Of a stretch of 64,000 bases of DNA, positions 1-7,359 are shown in pieces (position 1 is the stretch's first letter; each line of letters opens with the position of its first letter). The stretch spans positions 1 to 64,000 of the forward strand of contig DAORDK010000001.1 in assembly GCA_035345935.1 (NCBI GenBank). The letters run 5' to 3'. This DNA is from SSSZ01 sp035345935 (GTDB lineage Bacteria; Pseudomonadota; Gammaproteobacteria; Burkholderiales; Rhodocyclaceae). Made by a program: the position numbers and the translations under genes. Below the pieces are notes generated by a model that saw only the letters and a list, made by a program, of their open reading frames with translations, did not search any database and was not told the DNA's origin.

Positions 1-222
1 GATCACGTCGCCGACGATGCGCGCCGACTTCTTGTAGGCCTTGTTCCAGTCGTTGGAGAGCTCATGCATGGCGAAGAGCACGCGGCGATGGACCGGCTTG
101 AGGCCGTCCCGCACGTCCGGCAGCGCCCGACCGACAATGACGCTCATGGCGTAGTCGAGGTAGGAACGGCGCATTTCCTCTTCGAGGCTGATTGGCAGTG
201 TTTCTTTGGCGAATTGGTCCAT
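1..222 (-). CDS. gyrA: DNA gyrase subunit A, N-terminal fragment (cut by window edge)
   Basis: Only the first 74 codons are present; the rest lies beyond the left edge. The protein starts MDQFAKETLPISLEEEM and continues with YLDYAMSVIVGRALPDVRDG and LKPVHRR, the characteristic N-terminal block of GyrA/ParC type IIA topoisomerase subunits. The catalytic tyrosine is outside the window. GyrA is the breakage-reunion subunit of gyrase, which introduces negative supercoils together with GyrB. The TLPISLEEEM opening favours GyrA over ParC. It is divergent from the amidohydrolase gene, with about 100 bp between them. Confidence 0.93.
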   Translation of the reverse strand, partial: MDQFAKETLPISLEEEMRRSYLDYAMSVIVGRALPDVRDGLKPVHRRVLFAMHELSNDWNKAYKKSARIVGDVI

Positions 223-321
223 GAGTCTCTCGACGCGCCGTAGCCCGGCGTCGCGTTATTTGGTTGAACTGGGCGTAATTTGCTAGTTTACCACGCCCAC
301 CCTTCAAGACAGATGCAAGCC

Positions 322-1656
322 ATGGCCCAAAACATCGATCTGCTGATCGACGCCCGCTGGATCGCCCCCGTGGAGCCGGACTGCCTGCTCGAAGGCCATT
401 CCGTTGCCGTAGACGATGGCCGTATTGTCGCCCTCTTGCCCACCTGCGAGACGCGGGACCGCTTTAGTGCCCGGGAACGGGTCGAACTTGCCAACCACCT
501 GCTTATTCCGGGCCTGGTCAATTTGCACACTCACGCGGCCATGAGCCTCATGCGCGGACTCGCCGACGACCTGCCCCTCATGGACTGGCTGGAAAAGCAC
601 ATCTGGCCAGCGGAGGCTGCCCACGTTTCGGCCGACTTCGTCGCGGCCGGAACCCGCCTTGCCTGCGCAGAAATGCTCCTCGGTGGAATTACCTGCTTCA
701 ACGATATGTATTTTTTCCCCGAGGCTGCCGCCCATGCCGCCACTACCTTGGGAATGCGCGCGGTCCTGGGCATCACGGCGATTGAATTCCCCACCGCCTA
801 CGCGAGCGACGCCGACGACTATCTCGCCAAGGGCCTCGCGGCACAGGATCGCTGGCGCAATCACCCCCTGATCCGCTTTTGTCTTGCCCCGCATGCCCCC
901 TATACGGTTTCGGACAAGACCTTTGAGCGCATAGCCACCCTGGCAGCCCAACTGCAATTGCCGATTCACTGCCACATCCATGAGACCCAAGCGGAAATTA
1001 GCGGCAGCCTGGAACGTTTCGGCTGCCGCCCCCTGGAACGCCTGGATCGGCTCGGTCTCGTGGGTCCCGGTTTGCTCGCCGTCCACGCCGTGCATCTGGA
1101 GACCGGCGAAATCGACCTCCTCGCCCGCTACGGCGCATCGGTGGCCCATTGCCCGGCCTCGAACCTGAAACTAGCGAGCGGCATCGCTCCTATCGCGGCA
1201 ATGGTCGCCGCAGGAATCAACGTCGGATTGGGAACCGACGGCGCTGCCAGCAACAATCGCCTCGACCTGTTCTCCGAAATGCGTCTGGCTGCATTGCTTG
1301 CCAAGGGAACCAGCGGTGACGCCGCCGCCCTGCCCGCCCGGCAGGCTCTCCGCATGGCCACTCTGGGTGGGGCTCGCGCCTTGGGCATGGAGGCGGAAAT
1401 CGGCTCCCTTGCGGTAGGAAAAGCCGCCGATCTTTGCGCAGTAGATTTCTCCGATCCGACAACTCATCCCTGCTACGACCCCATTTCCCATCTGGTCTAT
1501 GTCGCCGGTCGCGAGCAGGTTTCGCACGTCTGGGTGGGCGGAAATTGTTGTGTTACAGGCAAAGTCATCAGCGGATTGAATCTTGACGAATTGGAAAATT
1601 CCGTCCGGCTATGGCAAAATAGGGTACAAATCCGTCCTGGCATCGCGATTTTGTGA
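322..1656 (+). CDS. mtaD: TRZ/ATZ family amidohydrolase, probable 5'-methylthioadenosine/S-adenosylhomocysteine deaminase
   Basis: A 444-residue cytosolic metal-dependent hydrolase of the amidohydrolase superfamily. Visible metal-site motifs are the NLHTHAAMSLMRG segment (HxH), HCHIHET in the middle, and GTDGAASNNRLD, whose Asp is the usual catalytic/metal ligand. MTA/SAH deaminases have this architecture and length, but chlorohydrolases and guanine deaminases are close relatives, so the substrate is inferred. The start at 322 (MAQNIDLL) is chosen because it begins the conserved N-terminal strand; an in-frame ATG at 313 and one further upstream are possible. It lies three genes upstream of ubiG, a SAM-dependent methyltransferase, which fits a role in recycling SAM by-products without proving it. 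Confidence 0.8.
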   Translation: MAQNIDLLIDARWIAPVEPDCLLEGHSVAVDDGRIVALLPTCETRDRFSARERVELANHLLIPGLVNLHTHAAMSLMRGLADDLPLMDWLEKHIWPAEAAHVSADFVAAGTRLACAEMLLGGITCFNDMYFFPEAAAHAATTLGMRAVLGITAIEFPTAYASDADDYLAKGLAAQDRWRNHPLIRFCLAPHAPYTVSDKTFERIATLAAQLQLPIHCHIHETQAEISGSLERFGCRPLERLDRLGLVGPGLLAVHAVHLETGEIDLLARYGASVAHCPASNLKLASGIAPIAAMVAAGINVGLGTDGAASNNRLDLFSEMRLAALLAKGTSGDAAALPARQALRMATLGGARALGMEAEIGSLAVGKAADLCAVDFSDPTTHPCYDPISHLVYVAGREQVSHVWVGGNCCVTGKVISGLNLDELENSVRLWQNRVQIRPGIAIL

Positions 1657-1670
1657 GTCTTAGGAGTCGA

Positions 1671-1693
1671 TCCAGAATTTGCTATGCTCTGGA
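1671..1693. promoter_or_regulatory. Inverted repeat around a -10-like hexamer upstream of the OmpA-like gene
   Basis: The arms TCCAGA (1671-1676) and TCTGGA (1688-1693) form a perfect 6-bp inverted repeat. A TATGCT hexamer (1683-1688) lies in the spacer, and the OmpA-like ATG follows 37 bp later. It could be an operator over the promoter. No good -35 was seen, so the promoter assignment is weak. Confidence 0.3.
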
Positions 1694-1729
1694 CGGAATG
1701 TTTTTTGAATTCTTTAACGAGGGAAAACG

Positions 1730-2425
1730 ATGATCACTAAATTCGCCAAGAAATCGGTACTGCTGGGCCTGATGGCCGGTCTGAGCCTGGGAGCGTCCGT
1801 GGCGCAAGCCCACAACGACACCGTTTATGTCATCGACCAGCGTGACGTCGTTGCCCGCAGCGGGTTCGGCCTGTGCTGGCGTACCGGCTTTTGGACCCCG
1901 GCCGCCGCGGCTGCCAGCGCCCATGGTTGCGAGTGCGACAAGGATCTGATCCCGAAGGAAGTGTGCGAACCTAAGGCTGCCGCCACCCCTGCCGCTCCCG
2001 CAGCGCCTGCTGCTGCCGGTCTCAAGCCCTCCGGCGAGAAGATCACCCTGGCGGCGGATGCGCTCTTCGACTTCGACAAGGCTGTGCTGCGTCCTGAAGG
2101 CAAGGCCAAGCTCGACGAGCTGGCTGCCAAGTCTGGCGCCCTGAACCTGGAAGTGATTCTCGCCGTCGGCCATACCGACCGTGTCGGCAAGGATGCCTAC
2201 AACCAGAAGCTTTCCGAGAAGCGCGCCGCCGCCGTCAAGGAATACCTGGTCGCCAAGGGAATCGAGGCCAACCGCATCTACACCGAAGGCAAGGGTGAAA
2301 AGCAGCCTGTCACCGGTGACAAGTGCATGAAGATGGGTGCTGAATCCGGTAAGAACAAGAAGCTGGTTGAGTGCCTGCAACCGGACCGCCGCGTCGACAT
2401 CGAAATTATCGGCACCAAGAAGTAA
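1730..2425 (+). CDS. OmpA family outer-membrane/peptidoglycan-binding protein
   Basis: 231 residues with an N-terminal signal peptide (MITKFAKKSVLLGLMAG, cleavage near AQA-HND), a short region containing cysteines, an Ala/Pro-rich linker (TPAAPAAPAAAG) and a C-terminal OmpA-like domain from about residue 105. The domain shows ALFDFDKAVLRPEGKAKLDEL and the GHTDRVGKDAYNQKLSEKRA motif that binds diaminopimelate in peptidoglycan. The protein lacks the eight-stranded barrel of true OmpA, so it probably anchors to the wall from the periplasm. A GAGGGA Shine-Dalgarno precedes the ATG. It is transcribed alone: a strong terminator follows. Confidence 0.85.
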   Translation: MITKFAKKSVLLGLMAGLSLGASVAQAHNDTVYVIDQRDVVARSGFGLCWRTGFWTPAAAAASAHGCECDKDLIPKEVCEPKAAATPAAPAAPAAAGLKPSGEKITLAADALFDFDKAVLRPEGKAKLDELAAKSGALNLEVILAVGHTDRVGKDAYNQKLSEKRAAAVKEYLVAKGIEANRIYTEGKGEKQPVTGDKCMKMGAESGKNKKLVECLQPDRRVDIEIIGTKK

Positions 2426-2443
2426 TTCTCGGGCCGGTCGCGC

Positions 2444-2475
2444 AAAGCCCTGCTCCGGCAGGGCTTTTTCTTTTC
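2444..2475 (+). terminator. Rho-independent terminator of the OmpA-like gene
   Basis: A perfect 10-bp stem, AAAGCCCTGC (2444-2453) and GCAGGGCTTT (2458-2467), closes on a TCCG tetraloop and runs into a T-rich tail. It lies about 20 bp after the stop codon. This is the cleanest intrinsic terminator seen in the window. Confidence 0.9.
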
Positions 2476-2516
2476 TTGGGTTTAATACCTTAGGCAACGG
2501 GATCGAGGAAAACTCC

Positions 2517-3215
2517 ATGGTCAATGCAGACCCGGCTGAACTCGCCAAATTTGGCGATTTGGCCCATCGCTGGTGGGATCCGGCAAGCGAATTCAAACCG
2601 CTCCACGATATCAACCCTCTGCGCCTGGACTGGATTGACCGGGCCGTCGGCCTTTCTGGAAAAGCAGTACTCGATGTCGGATGCGGCGGGGGTCTATTAG
2701 CCGAAGGTATGGCGGCCCGCGGCGCCCGGGTGACAGGAATCGACCTGTCGGAGAAACCACTTTCGGTAGCCCGGCTTCACCTTCTCGAAAGCGGGCATCG
2801 TGTCGACTACCGGCTGATCGCCGCGGAGCAGTTGGCTCGCGAGATCCCGGCCAGTTTCGATGTGGTGACTTGCCTGGAAATGCTGGAACACGTCCCCGAC
2901 CCGGCGAGTACCGTGGCCGCCTGCGCACAACTCGTAAAGCCAGGGGGGATGGTCTTTTTCTCCACTCTCAATCGAAACCCCAAGGCATATCTCCTTGCCA
3001 TTGTCGGAGCCGAGTACATCCTGGGCATGCTTCCCAAGGGCACCCACGACTACGGAAAATTCATCAAACCGTCGGAACTCGCGCGATGGGCCAAGGCTTC
3101 CGGCCTTGAACCCGAAGAACTGACCGGGATGGCCTATAACCCCTTAGACCGGACCTATTCCTTGGGCAGCGACCCCGATGTCAATTACCTGATACGCTGT
3201 CGGAAGCATGTTTGA
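2517..3215 (+). CDS. ubiG: Ubiquinone biosynthesis O-methyltransferase
   Basis: A 232-residue class I SAM-dependent methyltransferase that performs both O-methylations in ubiquinone synthesis. The opening NADPAELAKFGDLAHRWWDP and the following DINPLRLDWI are diagnostic of UbiG. The SAM-binding motif is VLDVGCGGGLLAEGMA, and EMLEHVPDP is the post-II motif. The start at 2517 is preceded by a GAGGAA ribosome site; a longer reading frame upstream runs through the terminator and is not credible. The stop overlaps the ATG of gph by 8 bp, a pairing common in beta- and gammaproteobacteria. Confidence 0.96.
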   Translation: MVNADPAELAKFGDLAHRWWDPASEFKPLHDINPLRLDWIDRAVGLSGKAVLDVGCGGGLLAEGMAARGARVTGIDLSEKPLSVARLHLLESGHRVDYRLIAAEQLAREIPASFDVVTCLEMLEHVPDPASTVAACAQLVKPGGMVFFSTLNRNPKAYLLAIVGAEYILGMLPKGTHDYGKFIKPSELARWAKASGLEPEELTGMAYNPLDRTYSLGSDPDVNYLIRCRKHV

Positions 3216-3861
3216 TGCAGTCCTGTTCGACCTGGACGGGACTCTCGCCGATACCGCCCCGGACCTGGCTGCGGCATTAAACCGCGTACGCAGCGATCGC
3301 GGCCTTGACCCGATAGCTGCGCCAGTTCTACGCCGTTTTACGTCGCAAGGCGTTCGTGGACTACTCCGGATCGGAATGGGAATCGAACCCGGTCATCCGG
3401 ATTATGATGCGCTCGCCAGAACGCTTCTCGACCATTACGCTTTAGCCCTGTGCGTCAAAACCAAGCTGTTCGATGGCATGGCCGCCCTCCTCGACAAACT
3501 TGATGGCGCGGCAATTCCGTGGGGAATCGTGACCAATAAGCGCGCGCGATTTACCGATCCTCTGGTCGCCGCCCTCTACCTTTCCCAGCGTGCCGCTTGC
3601 GTGGTCAGTGGCGACACGACCCCAGAGACCAAGCCCTCACCGCTACCGATTCTCCACGCCTGCCATGTACTGGGGCGCCACCCCGGGGCAACGCTCTATG
3701 TGGGCGACGACCGCCGCGACATCATTGCCGGTCGGGCCGCGGGGACCAAGACCGCTGCTGCCGCCTATGGTTATCTTGGCGACAGCGGACCCCTCGAACT
3801 ATGGAACGCGGACTTTATCGTGAACCATCCCGACGAACTCGCCTGCAGGATCTTTGCTTGA
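3208..3861 (+). CDS. gph: Phosphoglycolate phosphatase (HAD family)
   Basis: A 217-residue HAD-superfamily hydrolase. The nucleophile motif is FDLDGTLADTAPDL at residues 8-21, motif II is VTNKR, and motif III/IV is YVGDDRRDIIAGRAAG. The TAPDLA sequence after the catalytic loop is typical of Gph, which removes 2-phosphoglycolate arising from DNA repair or oxygenase side reactions. It overlaps the end of ubiG and is probably translationally coupled to it. Other small HAD phosphatases of this clade, such as those of MupP type, cannot be fully excluded. Confidence 0.88.
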   Translation: MFDAVLFDLDGTLADTAPDLAAALNRVRSDRGLDPIAAPVLRRFTSQGVRGLLRIGMGIEPGHPDYDALARTLLDHYALALCVKTKLFDGMAALLDKLDGAAIPWGIVTNKRARFTDPLVAALYLSQRAACVVSGDTTPETKPSPLPILHACHVLGRHPGATLYVGDDRRDIIAGRAAGTKTAAAAYGYLGDSGPLELWNADFIVNHPDELACRIFA

Positions 3862-3940
3862 GCCCCGTCTAGGCCGGAAACAGCTGTTTGCATTTGCTCA
3901 CGGTTCGCACGGACCTGCCCGGGCAAGATAGCTCCCATGA

Positions 3941-3956
3941 GCCGCCCTCTGGCGGC
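3941..3956. repeat. GC-rich hairpin between gph and the small secreted protein gene
   Basis: GCCGCC (3941-3946) and GGCGGC (3951-3956) pair perfectly around a CTCT loop. There is no T-tract, so it is at best a weak or factor-assisted terminator for ubiG-gph, or a 5' leader hairpin for the gene starting at 3973. Confidence 0.35.
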
Positions 3957-3972
3957 ATTCCGGAGTCGGATC

Positions 3973-4257
3973 ATGAAATCAAGCGCCCTCGCGTTTTTCG
4001 TTACCCTTGCCCTGCTGGCTGTTCCGGCAGTGGCCCACGAGAATGGGCACCACTGGGAACGCCATTCCCACGATCACCAAGGCCACTGGAAGCACCGCGG
4101 CCCGGGATATCGCTACGATCAGCCTATGGTGATCTATCGTCCTTACTACGCACCGCCCCCTGCAGTGGTCTATCAACCCGCCTACTACGGTTACCGGACG
4201 GAGCCTGTGATCACCATAGGAGTGGGCTTACCACCCATCGTCATTCCCCTAAGGTAA
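3973..4257 (+). CDS. Small secreted His/Tyr-rich protein of unknown function
   Basis: 94 residues. The start at 3973 gives a clean signal peptide (MKSSALAFFVTLALLAVPAVA, cleavage before HENGHH). The mature part is rich in His, Tyr and Pro (HENGHHWERHSHDHQGHWKH, then PYYAPPPAVVYQPAYYGY) and ends in a short hydrophobic segment, ITIGVGLPPIVIPL. Such compositions occur in small periplasmic or outer-membrane-associated proteins, and the His cluster could bind metal, but no family is recognised. A GGAG sequence lies just upstream of the ATG. It stands alone between gph and prfC. Confidence 0.65.
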   Translation: MKSSALAFFVTLALLAVPAVAHENGHHWERHSHDHQGHWKHRGPGYRYDQPMVIYRPYYAPPPAVVYQPAYYGYRTEPVITIGVGLPPIVIPLR

Positions 4258-4380
4258 CCCGCTGAACGACAACGATCCTGTCGGGGCAGCAGATTTGCAA
4301 GCTGTCAAAGCCTCCAGCATCGTCTTGCCTCTGCGGAGCCTCGCCGCTCGGCTCTGTAGCGCAGCAACGCCAGAATTGGC

Positions 4381-5955
4381 TCAAGCGACTTCGCGGGCGT
4401 CGAGAAACTTCAGCTTAGGGTACTTCTCGGCCATCATGTTCAAGTAAACGTTGCTTGGCGCCAGATAGACGGGGTCGTCAGCGCCATCGAGCGCGACATT
4501 CGCCCCGTAGCGTTCCGAAAGCTGGCGCATTTCGCCCTCGTCTCCCTTGATCCAGCGGACCGTTGCGCAGTTGTACGACTCGAAGATCACTTGGACGCCG
4601 TATTCGTTTTCCAGGCGATGGGCGACGACGTCAAACTGCAGCACGCCAACGGCGCCCAGGATGAGTTCATTGCCCGCAAGCGGCCGGAAAAGTTGGGTCG
4701 CCCCTTCTTCAGCTAATTGCTGAAGACCCTTATGTAATTGTTTAATTCTTAATGGATTTGCGATTCGTGCCAAGCGAAAGTGCTCCGGCGCAAATGACGG
4801 AATGCCGACGAAACGCAGCTCCTCGCCTTCGGTGAAGGTTTCCCCAAGGCGAATCGAACCATGATTGGGAATTCCGATGATGTCCCCCGGATAGGCTTCG
4901 TCCGTGGTACTGCGGTCCCGCGCCATGAAGGTGATGGCGTTATTGACCGCTAACAGCTTGCCCCCAGCCACCTGCTTGACCTTCATGCCGCGCTCGAAGC
5001 GACCCGAACACACTCTCAGGAAGGCAATCCGATCGCGGTGCTTGGGGTCCATGTTGGCCTGAATCTTGAATACGAAGGCGGAAAACCGCGGCTCACCTGG
5101 CGCCACGGTCCGCGTCGCGGCCGGCCGCGCTTGGGGTCCCGGCGACAGGTCGACAATCGCATCTAGCAGGGACTGAACACCGAAATTATTCACCGCAGAG
5201 CCGAAAAATACCGGAGTCTGCTTCCCGGACAAGTAAGCATGCGCGTCGAAGGCATGGGACGCACCGCGCACGAGTTCCACATCCAGACGCAATTCGTCCG
5301 CCTGTGCCCCGATCAGCTCATCCAACCGAGGGTTGTCCAAACCCTGGATGAACTCGCCGGTCCCCTTCTCGGCCTGGGGATCGAAAAACGCGATGGTGTC
5401 GTCGTAAAGATGGTAAACGCCCCGAAACCGCTTTCCCATACCTATGGGCCAGGTCATGGGAGCACACTGGATCTTCAGCACGTCCTCAATTTCGTCCAGC
5501 AGATCGATCGGCGATTTGCCTTCCCGGTCCAGTTTGTTGATGAAAGTCAGGATGGGCGTATCGCGCATTCGACAGACGTTGAGCAGTTTGATGGTCTGAG
5601 CCTCGACGCCATTGACCGAGTCGATCACCATGACACCCGAGTCCACTGCCGTCAGGGTACGGTACGTATCCTCGGAGAAATCCTCGTGTCCTGGAGTATC
5701 CAGGAGATTGACCATACATTCCCGATAAGGAAACTGCATCACCGATGAGGTTACCGAAATACCTCGCTGCTTTTCCAGTTCCATCCAGTCGGAAGTGGCA
5801 TGGCGGCTTGCTTTACGCGCGCGAACCTCTCCGGCGACCTGAATAGCTCCTCCAAACCAGAGCAGCTTCTCGGTCAGGGTCGTCTTGCCCGCGTCGGGGT
5901 GGGAAATAATGGCAAAGGTTCGGCGACGGGAGATTTCGGTATCCAGGGAATTCAC
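4381..5955 (-). CDS. prfC: Peptide chain release factor 3
   Basis: A 524-residue translational GTPase that recycles RF1/RF2 from the ribosome after peptide release. The G1 loop is ISHPDAGKTTLTEKLL, G3 is DTPGHEDFSEDTYR and G4 is TFINKLDREG. RF3-specific features include RGISVTSSVMQF and the C-terminal domain with LQFDVVAHRLENEYGV. Length matches E. coli RF3 (529). The start is a GTG at 5955. A TATAAT hexamer lies 30 bp upstream. The gene is monocistronic and convergent with the small secreted protein gene. Confidence 0.97.
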   Translation of the reverse strand: MNSLDTEISRRRTFAIISHPDAGKTTLTEKLLWFGGAIQVAGEVRARKASRHATSDWMELEKQRGISVTSSVMQFPYRECMVNLLDTPGHEDFSEDTYRTLTAVDSGVMVIDSVNGVEAQTIKLLNVCRMRDTPILTFINKLDREGKSPIDLLDEIEDVLKIQCAPMTWPIGMGKRFRGVYHLYDDTIAFFDPQAEKGTGEFIQGLDNPRLDELIGAQADELRLDVELVRGASHAFDAHAYLSGKQTPVFFGSAVNNFGVQSLLDAIVDLSPGPQARPAATRTVAPGEPRFSAFVFKIQANMDPKHRDRIAFLRVCSGRFERGMKVKQVAGGKLLAVNNAITFMARDRSTTDEAYPGDIIGIPNHGSIRLGETFTEGEELRFVGIPSFAPEHFRLARIANPLRIKQLHKGLQQLAEEGATQLFRPLAGNELILGAVGVLQFDVVAHRLENEYGVQVIFESYNCATVRWIKGDEGEMRQLSERYGANVALDGADDPVYLAPSNVYLNMMAEKYPKLKFLDAREVA

Positions 5956-5984
5956 GGTATGGTCGGCAAAGGCAAAGTGGCGGC

Positions 5985-5990
5985 ATTATA
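5985..5990 (-). promoter_or_regulatory. Probable -10 box for prfC
   Basis: On the minus strand the sequence AGTATAATGCC contains a perfect TATAAT about 30 nt upstream of the prfC GTG. No convincing -35 hexamer was found at 16-18 bp, so the call rests on the -10 and its position. Confidence 0.45.
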
Positions 5991-6046
5991 CTGCCCGCCC
6001 CTTTCGCCACGCCGCCGGAATTTCGCGTCCAGCAGGAGTTGGGCCA

Positions 6047-7279
6047 TCAGCGTGCGACCAGCGGGCATCCACCTTCCGCTAGCGGGCGAAAGGCGGTTTC
6101 TCCCGGGATGGTCTCAAGAATCCTCAGGTAATCCCAAGCCACGGCAATTTCTCCCGGCTTTCTGACCTGCAGGAGAAGGACATCGTGGACCATGCGCCCA
6201 TCCGGCCGCAGAATCCCTTTGCCGACAATCGGATCCCGTATTGGAATCTCCCGCATCTTGCTCACCACCGCGCGGCTCTCGACCGTTCCGGCGGCGCTCA
6301 CGGCCTTGAAATAATGGGTAAGCGCCGAATATACCCCTGCCTGGAGGTCGGTCGGCATCGAGCCGCTCCTCTCGTAGAAGCGCCGCGACCAGATGCGCGA
6401 TTCCTCGTCTCGGTTCCAGTAAAAAGCATGGGTAAGCTTCAGCCCCTGCGCAAGCTGCGGCTGCATGACATGAACGTCGCTCAGCGTAGTCGCGACGGCA
6501 GCCAGCATGATCTTCCCACGGCTGACTCCCAGAAGATCGTAGGCCTGGCGGACAGACGCGATCAGGTCGGTTCCCGCATTGACCAGCCCAATGACCTCAG
6601 CGCCGGACTGAGCCGCCACGCGAAGCTTGCCGAAAAGATGCTCTTCGCCCCTGGCGTGCGTAATGCTTCCGACGACGGTTCCCCCGTTCTTCTGAATGAC
6701 CGTGGTGAGAGACTGCTGGACGTCTCGCCCGAACTGGTTATCCACGACCACTAGAAACCAGCGACGCGCGCCGAGACGAGTCAATTCCCCACCGATCACC
6801 TGATTGAACGCGTAGCCATCGTACATCCAGTGGATACCGTTGGCTGCGCAGGCCTTACCCGTAAGCGCCGGAGTCATCACTCCGTTGTAGAACGCCACGA
6901 CGTCCCGATTCCGGATGACTTCCTGAACCGCCAGGGCGGTGGGTGACCCGACGACATCGGCGATAACCTGTACAGTGGATCGATCGGTCCATTCGCGGGC
7001 GATGCGTGCGGCAACCGCGGGTTCGTTCTCGTGATCTGCAAAGATGACGCGTACGGGTTTCCCCAAGAGCGTCCCTCCTGCGTCTTCAATCGCCAAACGC
7101 GCCGCAGTGACCGATCCTTGGCCAGCGATATGCGCGTAGCTGCCCTTCATGTCGAGCAACAGACCGATGGTGATCGTTTCGGGATCTCCCGCCGGGGTCG
7201 CGAAAACCAAGCCGATCCTGCCCAGGATGGCGATCCCCACCCATAAGCGGCATATGGCTGAAATATATTGCTTGATCAT
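6047..7279 (-). CDS. Periplasmic branched-chain amino acid/amide-type binding protein (orphan)
   Basis: 410 residues with a signal peptide (MIKQYISAICRLWVGIAILG to about VFA) followed by a type I periplasmic binding protein fold of the Leu/Ile/Val (Peripla_BP_6) class: ITIGLLLDMKGSYAHIAGQG, the ligand-site region DVVGSPTALAVQ, and DNQFGRDVQQSL in the second lobe. No permease or ATPase genes adjoin it. Instead it is divergent, 80 bp apart, from a hybrid histidine kinase with a periplasmic domain. An inference is that it presents a ligand to that kinase rather than to a transporter. The start at 7279 is the first ATG; a TTG lies 12 bp upstream. Confidence 0.85.
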   Translation of the reverse strand: MIKQYISAICRLWVGIAILGRIGLVFATPAGDPETITIGLLLDMKGSYAHIAGQGSVTAARLAIEDAGGTLLGKPVRVIFADHENEPAVAARIAREWTDRSTVQVIADVVGSPTALAVQEVIRNRDVVAFYNGVMTPALTGKACAANGIHWMYDGYAFNQVIGGELTRLGARRWFLVVVDNQFGRDVQQSLTTVIQKNGGTVVGSITHARGEEHLFGKLRVAAQSGAEVIGLVNAGTDLIASVRQAYDLLGVSRGKIMLAAVATTLSDVHVMQPQLAQGLKLTHAFYWNRDEESRIWSRRFYERSGSMPTDLQAGVYSALTHYFKAVSAAGTVESRAVVSKMREIPIRDPIVGKGILRPDGRMVHDVLLLQVRKPGEIAVAWDYLRILETIPGETAFRPLAEGGCPLVAR

Positions 7280-7359
7280 TGGCCCCAACAATGGAGAAGT
7301 TCTTTTTTTTCACTATTATGTGCGAACTCCTATCGTCCAGGTGATCGCAAGCTTTGGTC

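Noticed and set aside
4258..4380. Possible tRNA or terminator between the small secreted gene and prfC
   Set aside because: No cloverleaf, no T-tract and no strong stem were found.
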